From Blastomyces gilchristii SLH14081 (Eukaryota; Ascomycota; Eurotiomycetes; Onygenales; Ajellomycetaceae): a stretch of DNA of 21,628 nucleotides. A model generated the notes under the pieces. It saw nothing but the letters and a program-made list of their open reading frames with translations. It was not told where the DNA came from and searched no databases. The position numbers and the translations under genes were made by a program. The stretch lies in assembly GCF_000003855.2 (NCBI RefSeq), contig NW_003101671.1, positions 1,463,458 through 1,485,085 on the forward strand. Reading direction: 5' to 3'. Below are positions 1-9,000 of the stretch, in pieces; the stretch's first letter is position 1; the number at the start of each line of letters is the position of its first letter.

Positions 1-687
1 AGAGTTTTCAAAGAAAGATGACTCAATTGAAGCTATGACTGATTTTTGAACTTCAATATTAGTCATTAACTGAGAAAAGAACTGCTGATTAATTTCATTT
101 CTAATTCTGAAAATGAGATTTGAGTTTAGCTTGTTTTTTTGTAAGCTCTTCTGATTTAAGACTTTGAGAATAAGTCTTCTGTTTCTGAAGATTTGAAAGT
201 TCTTCTCTTTTTATATTTCTTTTTTTTTCTTTCTATGAACAGAGATCTGAGAAATATTCTTCTCAGATTTCTCAGAATTTTAAGCAGATTTTGAACTAGC
301 AGATTTGAAGACAGCAGATTCTGCTACTTGAGCATATGTTTTCTTCTGATTTGAAGAAGAAGATGAAGAAGTAGAAGATGAAAAAGAGTCAGTGACTGTA
401 CTGAAAGATTTCAATGTTTTTTGAATTATGTTTGAAATTTCAAGTTTGAACTTGATCACTTCTTGTAGTTGTCTAGTCTGAGTATGAAGAATTAACAGAA
501 CTTCTTCATTCTTCTCACTCAGACACTGTTTTTCAAGAATTTTGCTTGCTTTTTTCAGTTTCTGTATTTCAAGAACTTGTTGTTTCTCTATTTCTTTCTT
601 CTTTCTTCTCTTTAGAATTTCAATCTCAGGAATGACATCTGAGAAAACATCTTTTTTCATATCAACTGAGTGTACTCTTGAACTCAT
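1..687 (-). pseudogene. LINE ORF1 (gag-like, RNA-binding), N-terminal part, decayed
   Basis: ORF1 of LINEs encodes a nucleic-acid-binding protein that packages element RNA. I place the start at the ATG at 687-685 (residues MSSRVHSVDMKK). An in-frame GTG lies three codons upstream but is unlikely in a eukaryote. About the first 135 codons are open: a Lys/Glu-rich, probably coiled-coil segment (roughly residues 15-95), a Ser run (about 105-115), then KKTYAQVAESAV, which resembles the [TS]YAxVA motif common in fungal Tad-type ORF1. In-frame stops follow at 280-282 and near 208. The same frame continues to the window edge through an RRM-like stretch (RRLILKVLNQ, then IRNEINQQFFSQL) shared with LINE B. 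Decay is by stop codons, not frameshift. Zinc knuckles would lie outside the window for this copy. Assignment rests on motif resemblance and the match to LINE B. Confidence 0.7.
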
Positions 688-701
688 TTTACTCACTGAA
701 T

Positions 702-883
702 GAAAAGTTGATCAGACTGTTTCAATTGAGAGATTTATCAGTATATTTTCAAATGAAAAGTTAATCAGACTGTTTCAATTGAGAGGTTTATTAATCTATT
801 TTCAAATGAAAAGTTAATCAGACTGTTTCAGTTGAGAGATTTATTAGTCTATTTTCAATTGAAAAGTTGATCAGACTGTTTCA
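702..883. repeat. 53-bp tandem repeat, about 3.4 copies, in LINE leader
   Basis: The unit starting gaaaagttgatcagactgtt recurs at 702, 755, 808 and 861, an exact 53-bp period, with a partial last copy. Differences are mostly A/G or T/C. It lies directly upstream of the ORF1 start of the minus-strand LINE copy, in its 5' untranslated leader. By analogy with monomer-type LINE promoters it may have carried promoter activity, but that is inference. Confidence 0.85.
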
Positions 884-940
884 AAAGAAGAATGAAAGAC
901 TTTTATATATAAAACACCTGATTTTTTTTCCATACTAGTT

Positions 941-1808
941 CAGTAACTAGATTAGATTTTTGAAGAGAATCTAATAAACTAAAAGTGATTTTTAAGATAA
1001 ATCAATAAAATCTTTACAAACTCTTTCTTGAGATACAGTGAGGAAAAGTATAATATCAATTGATAATTAATCAGATGATATGACAGTTTTTGAGAGAAAA
1101 ACTGACAAAAAATAAGTCAATTTTTTGCAGAGAAATTGATTAAAACTATTCAATTTTATTCTAAATCATTCAATTCTTCTCACACAACAAGTGTGTAACT
1201 CAAATCAGTTAATAAAGAGTGTAAAAGAGAATTAAGTATTAATGAAAGCTCTTCAGTCACTGAAAAAGTAATTCTTACTTAAAAGAATATAAAATTATGA
1301 TAGAAAATAACTCTGTTTTTAATTCTTTGTAAGAATATTGTATAAAACTCAGAGAAAAACATCTTACTTTTTCAAGAGAAGTAAAAAACTATTTCTAAGA
1401 TCTTTTTTTTTTGCATTAACTGCTGTAAAAGAATGAGATAGAAACTGCTAAGATATGCACTACTGTATACTCTCTATCAAGACTTTCTCTCTTCAGAGTC
1501 TTGATATTATAGAGAATATAAGTCTGTTTCTATATGATAATATAAATATTGTCAGCAGGATGTAGAGGAACTGGTTATTTATATCTCAAAATAGAAGACT
1601 TTGTCAATGATTATATCAATATAGAGTTAATTCTCAAATTCAATAGAAATCTAGTGTTGCTGTTCTCAATCCCTTGCAGAATCTATTGAATATTGAGATA
1701 TTAAAACTAGATTTAATATATCTCACTGTACAGGGATCAAAGGCTCAGTCAGACCTTGAGATATACTGATTTTATAGTTATTGATGTGCTATTGACTTGT
1801 TGTTCACT
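941..1808. other. AT-rich stretch, no gene recognised
   Basis: I see no coding frame with recognisable residues on either strand. CpG, CC and GG are almost absent, so this is probably also decayed transposon DNA. Local structure includes a cacacaacaagtgtg dyad near 1180 and a longer inverted repeat at 1471-1515. Because gypsy relic 2 lacks its left part, this stretch could hold some of it, but I could not find matching residues. Confidence 0.5.
1471..1515. repeat. Imperfect inverted repeat
   Basis: Left arm tctctatcaagact (1471-1484) pairs with agtcttgata plus gaga in 1497-1515. The right arm has a five-base interruption (ttata) and the arms are separated by 12 bases. It could fold as a hairpin or be the end of a small inverted-repeat element; no target duplication was found. 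Confidence 0.5.
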
Positions 1809-1908
1809 GATTATGTATTGAATGCTGTTGTCAAGGTATCTTTTTGTATCATTCTGCTGAGGATGAGCCAGATTGAGAGAGATAGTACAAGGGTGAGACT
1901 TGGTGTTG
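1809..1908 (+). repeat. Direct repeat, copy 1 (decayed)
   Basis: This 100-bp copy aligns without gaps to 1964-2063 at a fixed offset of 155 bp. Shared anchors include gattatgt at the left, ggtatctttttgtat in the middle and gggtgagacttggtgttg at the right. Most differences are transitions, and most have T or A here where the other copy has CpG, CC or GG (for example ctgctgaggatgagcc here against ctgctggggatgggcc). Confidence 0.85.
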
Positions 1909-1963
1909 AAGTCTAGATACACAGGCGACGGACTGTGAAGGTTGCACTTCAGAAGAGTCTGTT

Positions 1964-2063
1964 GATTATGTGCTTGATATTATCGCCGAGGTATCTTTTT
2001 GTATTTTTCTGCTGGGGATGGGCCAGATTGAAAAGGGCGGTACGAGGGTGAGACTTGGTGTTG
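1964..2063 (+). repeat. Direct repeat, copy 2 (mostly preserved)
   Basis: This is the partner of 1809-1908, at the left part of the GC-richer island. It keeps CpG and GG runs that the other copy has lost, although a few positions suggest that it too has lost some G. Confidence 0.85.
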
Positions 2064-2428
2064 GTGTTTTGGAACATCAAAGATGGACAGGGTTTTCGCG
2101 GAGGTCACTCCTTGGATATCTCCACAACTACAGATCGGGGATCTTCCAAAATCGAGAAGATTGGTGCATATGGCTAGGTCACTTCACCTTACAATTTGTA
2201 TGGCACTCTGGCCCGGGATTGTGGTGTGATAGGGGAGAATGGGGGATAATCCCACACAGGAGCTTCGAACAACGTCCGGTTCATGTTTGGCTGGATAACT
2301 CCACCACCACACAGGGTATGCGGTCGGCGATGGGGTCAGAATGCTCGTATGATCGAGGGCTTTTCGATGGATCTATCGGCGGGTTCTTATTCGAAAAATC
2401 GAGCGAGTTCGTGGTGGAGCGGTTTTGA
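1970..2428 (+). CDS. Hypothetical 152-codon open frame in the GC-richer island
   Basis: This is the longest intact plus-strand frame in the window, starting MLDIIAEVSFCIFLLGMG. It opens inside the preserved direct-repeat unit and ends as the island ends. I recognise no domain. The start is hydrophobic for about 16 residues; the rest is Gly/Ser/Trp/Arg-rich without a clear fold signature. Overlapping frames are also partly open (68 codons from 2283), so this may simply reflect few stop codons in local GC-rich sequence. The frame is absent from the decayed repeat copy to the left. I do not assign a function and doubt it is a real gene. Confidence 0.15.
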   Translation: MLDIIAEVSFCIFLLGMGQIEKGGTRVRLGVGVLEHQRWTGFSRRSLLGYLHNYRSGIFQNREDWCIWLGHFTLQFVWHSGPGLWCDRGEWGIIPHRSFEQRPVHVWLDNSTTTQGMRSAMGSECSYDRGLFDGSIGGFLFEKSSEFVVERF

Positions 2429-2439
2429 AGTGTGTATAG

Positions 2440-2681
2440 TGTTCAAAAGACTTCAGATTCACAGCCTAAATTTCAGAAATCTGAGATAAAATTGATATTA
2501 TCTTCAGTTTAAGCAATGTTTGCATCTAATCTATTCAAATTCTCATTTTTTTAAGTCATCTGAATAAATCAGAATAGAGTCTTCTATATTGATTGTAGAA
2601 ATTCTCTTCAAATGCTGTTCAAATTCTTTCGCTTTAAATAGTTCACTTATTTATAAGTTTATAAGAGATTCAAGCTTTCCT
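2440..2681 (-). mobile_element. LINE copy C, piece 1 (RNase H region)
   Basis: This piece matches 16690-16925 of LINE B in the same orientation, for example cttcagattcacag and gagataaaattgatattatc. It corresponds to the N-terminal half of the RNase H domain of ORF2. The copy is missing its 3' 1.2 kb: left of 2440 the unrelated GC-richer island begins. Its right end is the target duplication of the LINE A insertion, and copy C resumes at 3628-3640 without loss. Confidence 0.85.
2670..2681 (+). repeat. Target-site duplication of LINE A, left copy
   Basis: The sequence tcaagctttcct is repeated as tcaagcttttct at 3628-3639, one C/T difference in 12 bases. Uninterrupted LINE B has the corresponding site once, near 16917. 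Confidence 0.85.
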
Positions 2682-2683
2682 TT

Positions 2684-3257
2684 CCTACTCATATGAACAT
2701 TCATGGCAATGAATTGGCTGATTCAGCTGCAAAAAAGAGTTCAGAATTAAGCAGATTCAGTCAAAAAATTGTGTCCTGATTCTTTATAAAGAGAAAGATA
2801 AAAGAATCTTGTTTAGACAAGTGAAATGATAGCTGGCAGAAACAAAAAAAAGAGTATACATTATTCAAGATTTGAAACAAAACTCAAGTGGGAATCTTGT
2901 TCAATCAAATGTAAAAAGAAAATATTCTCATCTATAATACAGCTGAAACTAGAACATGGCTATTTCAAATCTTATATGCAAAGATTTGATGATAGGTTTG
3001 ATTCAATAGAATGCTCATTCTGCAATGCAAATGAGAATTCTGAGCATATTGTAATGCACTGTGCATTATACAATAGTCTCAGAGTCAGTTTGAAAGAGAA
3101 GTATGATCTAAATCAATTAAATATGAGATTCTTATTCTCAACTGAGACAGGAATTAAATACTTAATAGACTTTCTATCAGAAACTCAAGCAGCTACAAGA
3201 AAATGGCTAAATTCAGGAATATCTGAATATGAAGAGGAGACAATTGATCAGATATAG
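2684..3257 (+). pseudogene. LINE ORF2 C-terminus (end of RNase H and zinc-finger tail)
   Basis: The fragment begins with PTHMNIHGNELADSAAKK, the C-terminal motif of LINE-type RNase H (His, then GNExAD). The tail carries a CCHC-like zinc finger, CSFCNANENSEHIVMHC (CX2C-x8-H-x3-HC), the usual end of fungal LINE ORF2 proteins. There is an in-frame TGA in the first segment. A one-base expansion of an A-run near 2843-2852, relative to LINE B, shifts the frame; from 2826 the second frame is open for 143 codons to the TAG at 3255. The zinc-finger His is intact here, whereas LINE B has Tyr. Dead fragment. Confidence 0.85.
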
Positions 3258-3627
3258 TCTGTTAAAACAGCTATATACTCTCTTTTGATAATTTGTTTTG
3301 TTACAGTGTCTCTTTACTTTACTTTTTCTTTCTATTCTTTTCTATCAATCTATTTAATGTGTCTATCTTTAACACTGTGATCTCTTTTCTTTTGTCATGA
3401 TATTGTCAAATGGTTTCAAACTATCAGAAGATGTTAAAATACTGCAATTTGTAAACAGTTTCTGTATTCTGAGCTGGAATTTTCTGATTTTGCATATCTG
3501 AAATTAGTGAATGTATAATAGTTAACTTTATAGATATAGGAAAAGCCCTGAGAACTTTTAGTTCTCAGGTAGATGTCATAGTCTCTGACTGTATACATCT
3601 ATAATTGAAGAATAATAATAATAATAA
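3258..3627 (+). other. LINE A 3' untranslated region and tail
   Basis: This noncoding end of the LINE matches 15513-15885 of LINE B in reverse complement. It contains a near-terminal stem-loop (3547-3569) and ends in ataattgaagaataataat followed by further AAT units. That terminal segment is also found at the end of the first SINE copy. Confidence 0.8.
3547..3569 (+). other. Conserved stem-loop near LINE 3' end
   Basis: Arms cctgagaact and agttctcagg pair perfectly over 10 bp around a TTT loop. The same hairpin is found in LINE B at 15574-15596, with the loop complementary as expected for the opposite strand. It may be the structure read by the LINE reverse transcriptase, but this is inference. 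Confidence 0.7.
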
Positions 3628-3639
3628 TCAAGCTTTTCT
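3628..3639 (+). repeat. Target-site duplication of LINE A, right copy
   Basis: This is tcaagcttttct, the partner of 2670-2681, directly after the AAT tail. Confidence 0.85.
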
Positions 3640-3732
3640 CTTCAGAGAGATATCTTCTCATAATTAACTTTTTTAATATTTAAAGAAGAAAATTGATGTT
3701 TAACCAGTGAGCATAGTCTGTATAGTTGAGAA
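3640..3732 (-). mobile_element. LINE copy C, piece 2
   Basis: This continues copy C after the LINE A insertion and is collinear with 16926-17018 of LINE B (for example ctcttcagagagata and tatttaaagaagaaaattga). It ends at the 8-bp target duplication gttgagaa (3725-3732) of the hAT-like element. Confidence 0.85.
3725..3732. repeat. 8-bp target-site duplication of hAT-like element, left
   Basis: gttgagaa here is repeated exactly at 12546-12553. LINE B has the unoccupied site, gttaagaa, once near 17011. Confidence 0.85.
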
Positions 3733-4140
3733 TAGACTGACCGTGTGACCGTGTCTGAGACCAGGACCAGAATATTTGATAGTTTCAATACCAATTCAAC
3801 TGATCTCATTACACTGTTTTAATATTAGATAGTAGTCTCATACTGTCTCAGTGAAACTTACTGTCTACTCTTGTCACATTTTCCAAATGAGACCATGATT
3901 TCCACTTCTCAATTTAAATTATTTTTATTGCTTTAAGTGACTTTAAATCTCATTTGAGTATTATCAAAAAGCGTTACTTTTTAAAAAATTAAAAATAGTC
4001 TAAAAAAAACCTTAAAATGTCTAAAAATAGTAACTTTATGCTAAGAATGAGACTAAATGGGATCAAATGAGACCACTTTCTTATTTTTTCTAAGTCATGG
4101 TCTCATTTTGAGATCTGATATATAGTCACTTTGCATGTTT

Positions 4141-4144
4141 TTTT
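4141..4144. repeat. Short target duplication of gypsy element 1, left (TTTT)
   Basis: TTTT precedes the 5' LTR and TTTT (12448-12451) follows the 3' LTR. It is low complexity, so the exact length (4 or 5) is uncertain. Confidence 0.5.
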
Positions 4145-4311
4145 TGTGGTTTGGAAGAACGTACGACCGGCGGATAATAACGCGGCCGCTTCCGAACTTG
4201 CTTACAAATGTAAAGGGGCCATAGCAGCCACCAATTAATTTAGTGTACAGTATATAAGAAGCCGGCGTACGCATGTAATCATACACTGGCTCAAGCAACC
4301 TTTGAATCACA
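4145..4311 (+). repeat. 5' LTR of gypsy element 1 (167 bp)
   Basis: It starts tgtggtttggaagaac and ends ctttgaatcaca, and aligns gap-free with 12281-12447. A TATA box (tatataag, 4251-4258) suits a short U3 promoter. The outer, left half keeps CpG-rich sequence (gtacgaccggcgg), while the part facing the coding region has lost CpGs that the other LTR retains. Confidence 0.9.
4251..4258 (+). promoter_or_regulatory. TATA box of the 5' LTR
   Basis: tatataag is conserved at 12387-12394 in the 3' LTR, about 55 bp before the LTR end. Confidence 0.6.
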
Positions 4312-4358
4312 TCTGATAGCATGTCTAAAAACCAGTGAGAAGTGCAGGCTTCTCCAGA

Positions 4359-4400
4359 GCATGATAATTCTGTCTACAAAGTAATTTATAGTTATCATGC
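4359..4400 (+). other. Leader stem-loop of gypsy element 1
   Basis: gcatgataa (4359-4367) and ttatcatgc (4392-4400) form a perfect 9-bp stem with a 24-base loop, about 50 bp downstream of the 5' LTR. Its position would fit a packaging or priming structure; the role is not shown. Confidence 0.5.
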
Positions 4401-4561
4401 CAGTGTGGTCCTAGAATGCCTCAAAAGATAGTGTATAAAGAGTGATGAGTGAAAGAGCATCTGATTGATACTGCTTCACTTGTTGAGAGAAAACTTCACA
4501 TTCAGACAGATGCCATGTATGAGACACAAATGAATGAGATATGAGAAAGAGAATGAGAGTG

Positions 4562-5986
4562 ATGAACCAGATTCAAAGAAGTCTGCTCCCTATCTAAAAG
4601 AAGAATAAAAAGAGAGAGTGATCATCATCAGAGTTATATGATAATAACAGAAATCATATAATAATATAGTGATATAATGATACAGTAATATAATAATAGA
4701 CATTGTATAATTAATAAGAAATCATTAAAATGAATATCTTCTCTAGTCAATATGAATAATATTCTTCTCTGCTATCTGAACTGAAAGATATACAGAATCT
4801 CTCAGAGAATTTACTTGAAGCAGTAAGAAAAGCAGCTGAAATCACTGAACTGAAATTGAAGCTCTGTACATGTACAAGGATTCTAAATGACATTAAAGTC
4901 TTGCATATGCAGTGACAGGCTGAGATGAAAGCTAAACAACAATTGACATTCACAGTGAATCAAGTATTCACTATAAAGAGCTTCACTGACACAATCATCA
5001 CTATCAAAAAGAATAGAGAAAACCAGGTCTTAGACCTGCAGTGAGAGATTGAATGTTTACACAGATAGATGACTACACTGAATCTGAAGATCTTATCATA
5101 ATTGTTCATGATCTCTTCAGAAGTGTATATACTATCAGAGACTGCTGTGCAGAATGAGAATCTGAGTATGAAATATATCAAGCTAAGAGATCTGCTGAAG
5201 CTATCAAGCTTCAATGATAACTGAAAAAATAATGCTGTAATTAGCTAGCTAAGTCAGATACAATCATATTATTGCATTGAATATGAACTCACAGACAGAC
5301 AGTCAATGAAATTTCAACAAGTCTTAAGATCTGTCATGTTTCTACATAGAAAAGTGAAGTTATTATAAATGACTGATAAAAAGATGAATCTCATAGATCT
5401 GAAGTGATATTCATTCTCATAAATATGAAATGAGTTTTTCAAATGAATCTTGCATAACTTTGAGAAAGTGAATATATAAGATAAATGTTATAAACACTTC
5501 ACTGAGTGTAGATAAGTGAGTAATCTTATATTATACTTCATACACTTCAGCTTACACTATTTTATATTGAATGAAGAGCTTTCAACATCTTTCTATTTAT
5601 AGATCTTTGTTCATGATCTTATATCTGAGTTGAGAGTGAAATAAAAATGCTTAATCTTGTAATCAGACACAGTGAAAGAAGTGTATAACATTCTCATTAT
5701 ACAGAAACAAGTGAGTCAATTATAATAGAAAATACTGTAATCAAGTATGTCTCAGTGAAGAACAGATAATCAGACTTCTATGACACAAGTTACACACTTA
5801 GATGTGATAAATCTAGATCTGAATATCATTACTAAAGTGCTGAATTCTCTGAAAAAGAAATCTTCTGAGTAAAAATCTTGATATTATGAGTATTAAGCTT
5901 GCTTCAACTGCAGATATCAAAATCATGATATAAAAGATTACACACAGTGTGCACAGTCAAGAGAAGCAAGAGAGTCAAAAAACTAG
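4562..5986 (+). pseudogene. gag: gag of gypsy element 1, decayed
   Basis: Gag forms the virus-like particle that holds the element RNA. The frame (bases 2 modulo 3) has two possible starts, ATG at 4562 and ATG at 4730; stops are dense between them, so the second may be nearer the conserved part. A long helical, Leu/Glu/Lys-rich segment (about 4763-5215) looks coiled-coil and contains few stops. A capsid-like stretch follows to about 5750. A degenerate CCHC knuckle lies at 5900-5950 (CFNCRYQNHDIKDYTQC), where the Gly positions became Arg and Asn and the last Cys became Tyr. The frame ends with TAG at 5984-5986, immediately after the slippery heptamer. Stops are mainly TGA and TAG. The minus-strand open frames over this segment are shadows of the coiled-coil composition. 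Confidence 0.75.
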
Positions 5987-6018
5987 CAGAATCAGTGCGC
6001 TCAGAGACACTCACTGAT
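5977..6018 (+). promoter_or_regulatory. Predicted -1 ribosomal frameshift signal between gag and pol
   Basis: The heptamer A AAA AAC (5977-5983) is phased exactly as XXXYYYZ in the gag frame (tcA AAA AAC), with the gag TAG directly behind it. A -1 slip puts ribosomes into the pol frame. After a 7-base spacer, atcagtg (5991-5997) can pair with cactgat (6012-6018) around a 14-base loop. Heptamer, phase, spacer and stem all fit known retroelement frameshift sites. It is a sequence prediction only. Confidence 0.75.
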
Positions 6019-9000
6019 ATTCTATAAAAAGTCTTCAAAGTGAAAGAGATGCTCATGTTAGATAATTATCTGAATTCTGCAAATGCTAATAGAAAGCAGG
6101 CTTCTGAATGAGATGTGAATAAGAATGATGAAGTGAACACTCACCTCAATGTCTTGAGACCTGAAATGTTAATATATAAGAGACACTTGAGTAAGAATTG
6201 AGAGATGACTGTAAAAGTGTTAACAGATACAGAAGCTTCTATACAATATATTGACAATTATATAATCTGAAGACTGAAAGAAGTCTGTTAAGTGAAGAAT
6301 CTCTGATATATAAGATTATCTAATAACTGATACTTGATATCACTCACAAGAGTAAGAGTTCTCTTGCACTTCAGAGAATGATCTTGCTACATTTGAGTGT
6401 AAGAGCTGCAGAACATGAAATATAATCTTATTCTCAGACTTAATTGATTTCAAAGATTCAATTCACAGATTCAATGACATACATGTTATATACAGTTGAC
6501 TGATAGAAAGAAAACAGTTCATACAATTCTATTAACTGATATAAGAAGGACATTTCATATCTCTGATATAGAAGGATTAAATCTGCTTACACATTAATAA
6601 GTAAAGAGAATAATTTACAAGACCTCATTCAAAAGCATTCTGTATGTCATACAGGACTCAGAAGTAGAGAAAATCAAGATAAAGAATATATAGAGGAACA
6701 AGTATATGAAAAAGCTTCTGAAGAAGTATAAAAAGATCTTCTGAACAGATCTTTTATCAGAATTACTGCCAAAATGAGAATTCATACATGAGATTGACAC
6801 AGGGGACATGAAATCAGTCAATCAGAATGTATACTCTCTGTCACAAACACATCTTGAAGAACAGAAGTATCAGATCACAGATCTTCTAGAATATAATCTC
6901 ATACAATTCTCATAAAGCATGTGAGGCTTTTCAGTTCTATTCATGAAAAAGACAGATGAAGAGTAGTGAATGTGTATTAATTACTGAGCACTTAATAAGC
7001 TTATAATCAAGAATAAATATTCACTGCTATGAATTCAACAACAGTTGAATACAGTTGAAAATGCTTGATATCTATCAAAGATTGATCTTCTCTCAGAATA
7101 CTGATAGATTTGTATAAGCAAACTGTCAGTCTTGCAAACTGCATTTAATACATAATGAGAGAAGTTTAAATTCCTGATAATGTCATTTGATCTGACAAAT
7201 GCACTCATCATCTTTCAAATGATAATGAATACAATTCTTCATAAATAAAATGAAATCTTATATCTTGTATATCTTGATAACATTCTGATCTTCTCAAACT
7301 CATATAATGAATATCTGAAGTATCTTGATAAAGTGCTTATAACTCTGACAGAGTATAAGCTCTACATCAAATTAATAAAGTGTGTATTTAAAATGAAAGA
7401 GTTGAAGTTTGTAGAATATGTAGTGAGTGATGACTGTATACATCTCATTCTGAAGAAATTAAATATTATAGTGAATTAGCTGTGACTGAGAAACATATAT
7501 CATGTATAACAGTTTCTTGAGTTAATCTCATATTATCACAGATTTATCAAGGATTTTATATGAATATCTGCATCACTCTCAGATCTCTTAAGAGAAATAA
7601 ATGCAAATCTGTGCAAGAAGAAGTTTCATTTAATTATCTGAAATACTGTGTGTGAAGAGGCTTTTCTCACACTGAGAGAATATATAACAATATTCTCAGT
7701 ACTTATTCAATCAGATTATAATAAATCTTTCTACATCAAGACAGATGCATCTGAATAAGCTATCAGAGATACTCTTCTACAGATGAGTAAGAACAGCAAG
7801 CTGTATCTGATGACATATGATGATAGAAAACTATCAGGCACTGAGCTCAATTATTCAGTGTATGAAAAGAAATTGCTAGTGATTAAGCATATACTGATGT
7901 TATGAAATAGATATATTGATAATAAGTATATAACAATAATGATCATAGATTATAAAAGCCTTGTCTATCTATAATCAATGATAAAATCTTTCAAATGCTT
8001 AGTATATTGAATCTCAGAGTTTCAAGTGTATAATCTTTATATTAAATACTGAAAGAGATCAGATGCTGTAATATCTGATACAATCAGTTACAGATCTGAT
8101 TTCATGAATGAGAATTCTGTGAATCAGATATAAGAGAAGTTTGCATTAAATGCACTGAGAGAGTGTAAGAAATCAGAATAAGTGAATGCAATGATCTCTT
8201 GCTTAAAGAACAGCAAGATATCAGATAACAAGTATCTTGTGAAAGTAGTAGAAGAGATGCTTCTGAACTTTAAGCTGAGAAAATTGAAAAATGATGTTAT
8301 GCTTTACTGTAATCTAGAATATATGAAAGCTCTCTATCTAGAACATTCATTTAGACATGACTTAGTGACTCACATGCATAAGGAATTCAGTCACTTAGAA
8401 AGCTCTGAACTCATAAGTATACTTGAATCAAGAGTATACTGACTAAGTATGATCAAGGACATTCAGATATACACTCACAAGTGTCTGAATTATCAGATTG
8501 TGAAAGAATCTAAGAAAGAGTTAGAATGTAAGAAAGTATAATATCAGATAAAGTGTATAATACAACTGTTTGAACAATGAAGAATGAATCTCATAGACAT
8601 ATTATCATGAATATCAAATAAAAATTGATGAATAATCACTGCTATTGATTATGCTACTGACTGATCAGTCATGAAAGCAGTTTCAGAGATGACAGAGAAG
8701 ATGATGATAAAGTTTCTACATGATGAGATCTATATCAACTATGAAATGCTGTACAAGATTCTAACTGATAACAGTGTGAATCTTGTAGAAGAAGTGATAA
8801 GACATTTTATAAGTCAGTTACAGACAAGACATTGTAGAACAATGTTATATCATTCATGAATGAACAGGAAGATGAAATACTTGAATGAAATCTTGAACAA
8901 CATACTGATGAAATATCTAGTGAGCAAGTCTATAAGACTATGAGATGAATATCTCAGACAGGCATGATTAGCCACGCGGATTTGATAGTATGCAGTCTTT

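Larger units (their letters stand above)
1..940 (-). mobile_element. LINE copy E (Tad/I-like), 5' end only
   Basis: This is the 5' part of a non-LTR retrotransposon on the minus strand, running off the left window edge. Positions 1-165 match 21175-21345 of LINE B closely, including the ORF1 RNA-binding-like region, so both belong to one family. From right to left it holds a leader with 53-bp tandem repeats (702-883), an ATG at 687 and the ORF1 N-terminal half. A run reading ttttatatataaaag near 900 on the plus strand could be part of a promoter. The outer 5' boundary is not defined because no second copy of the 5' end lies in the window; 940 is an estimate. Confidence 0.75.
1920..2437. other. 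GC-richer island of unknown origin
   Basis: Base composition changes abruptly to CpG-rich sequence at about 1924 and back to AT-rich at about 2430, where LINE copy C begins. I recognise no domain, LTR or repeat family. A short motif occurs twice on the minus strand, ctgtgtgg followed by ttatcc, about 50 bp apart near 2250-2320. It may be a solo LTR or other short element, or a captured host fragment. Its left edge carries one unit of the 100-bp direct repeat, which argues that at least that part is repetitive DNA. Confidence 0.6.
2682..3627 (+). mobile_element. LINE copy A, 5'-truncated, nested in LINE C
   Basis: This 946-bp plus-strand fragment holds the last part of ORF2, the 3' untranslated region and a (TAA)n-like tail, and is flanked by a 12-bp target duplication. 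It is the reverse complement match of 15513-16461 in LINE B. The 5' truncation and short tail are the standard product of target-primed reverse transcription. Because the host copy C is antisense, the locus at first resembles an inverted LINE end, but the flanks are collinear with LINE B, so this is a separate insertion. Confidence 0.9.

Noticed and set aside
702..883. CRISPR array
   Set aside because: Repeats are contiguous 53-bp units without unique spacers, in a eukaryotic retrotransposon leader.
1970..2437. Recent bacterial or mitochondrial insertion
   Set aside because: No recognisable bacterial or mitochondrial gene is present, and the left part is a unit of a locally repeated sequence. 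The GC contrast is explained by decay of the surroundings.
2440..3640. 5'-inverted LINE produced by twin priming
   Set aside because: Antisense sequence on both sides of LINE A (2440-2681 and 3640-3732) is collinear with LINE B, and a 12-bp target duplication flanks the insert, so LINE A is a separate insertion into an older copy.
4095..4322. 75-codon minus-strand open frame
   Set aside because: It covers the 5' LTR and flank and has no protein signature.
4747..5214. Two minus-strand open frames of 68 and 84 codons
   Set aside because: They are antisense shadows of the Leu/Glu/Lys-rich gag coiled-coil, which leaves few stops on the other strand.
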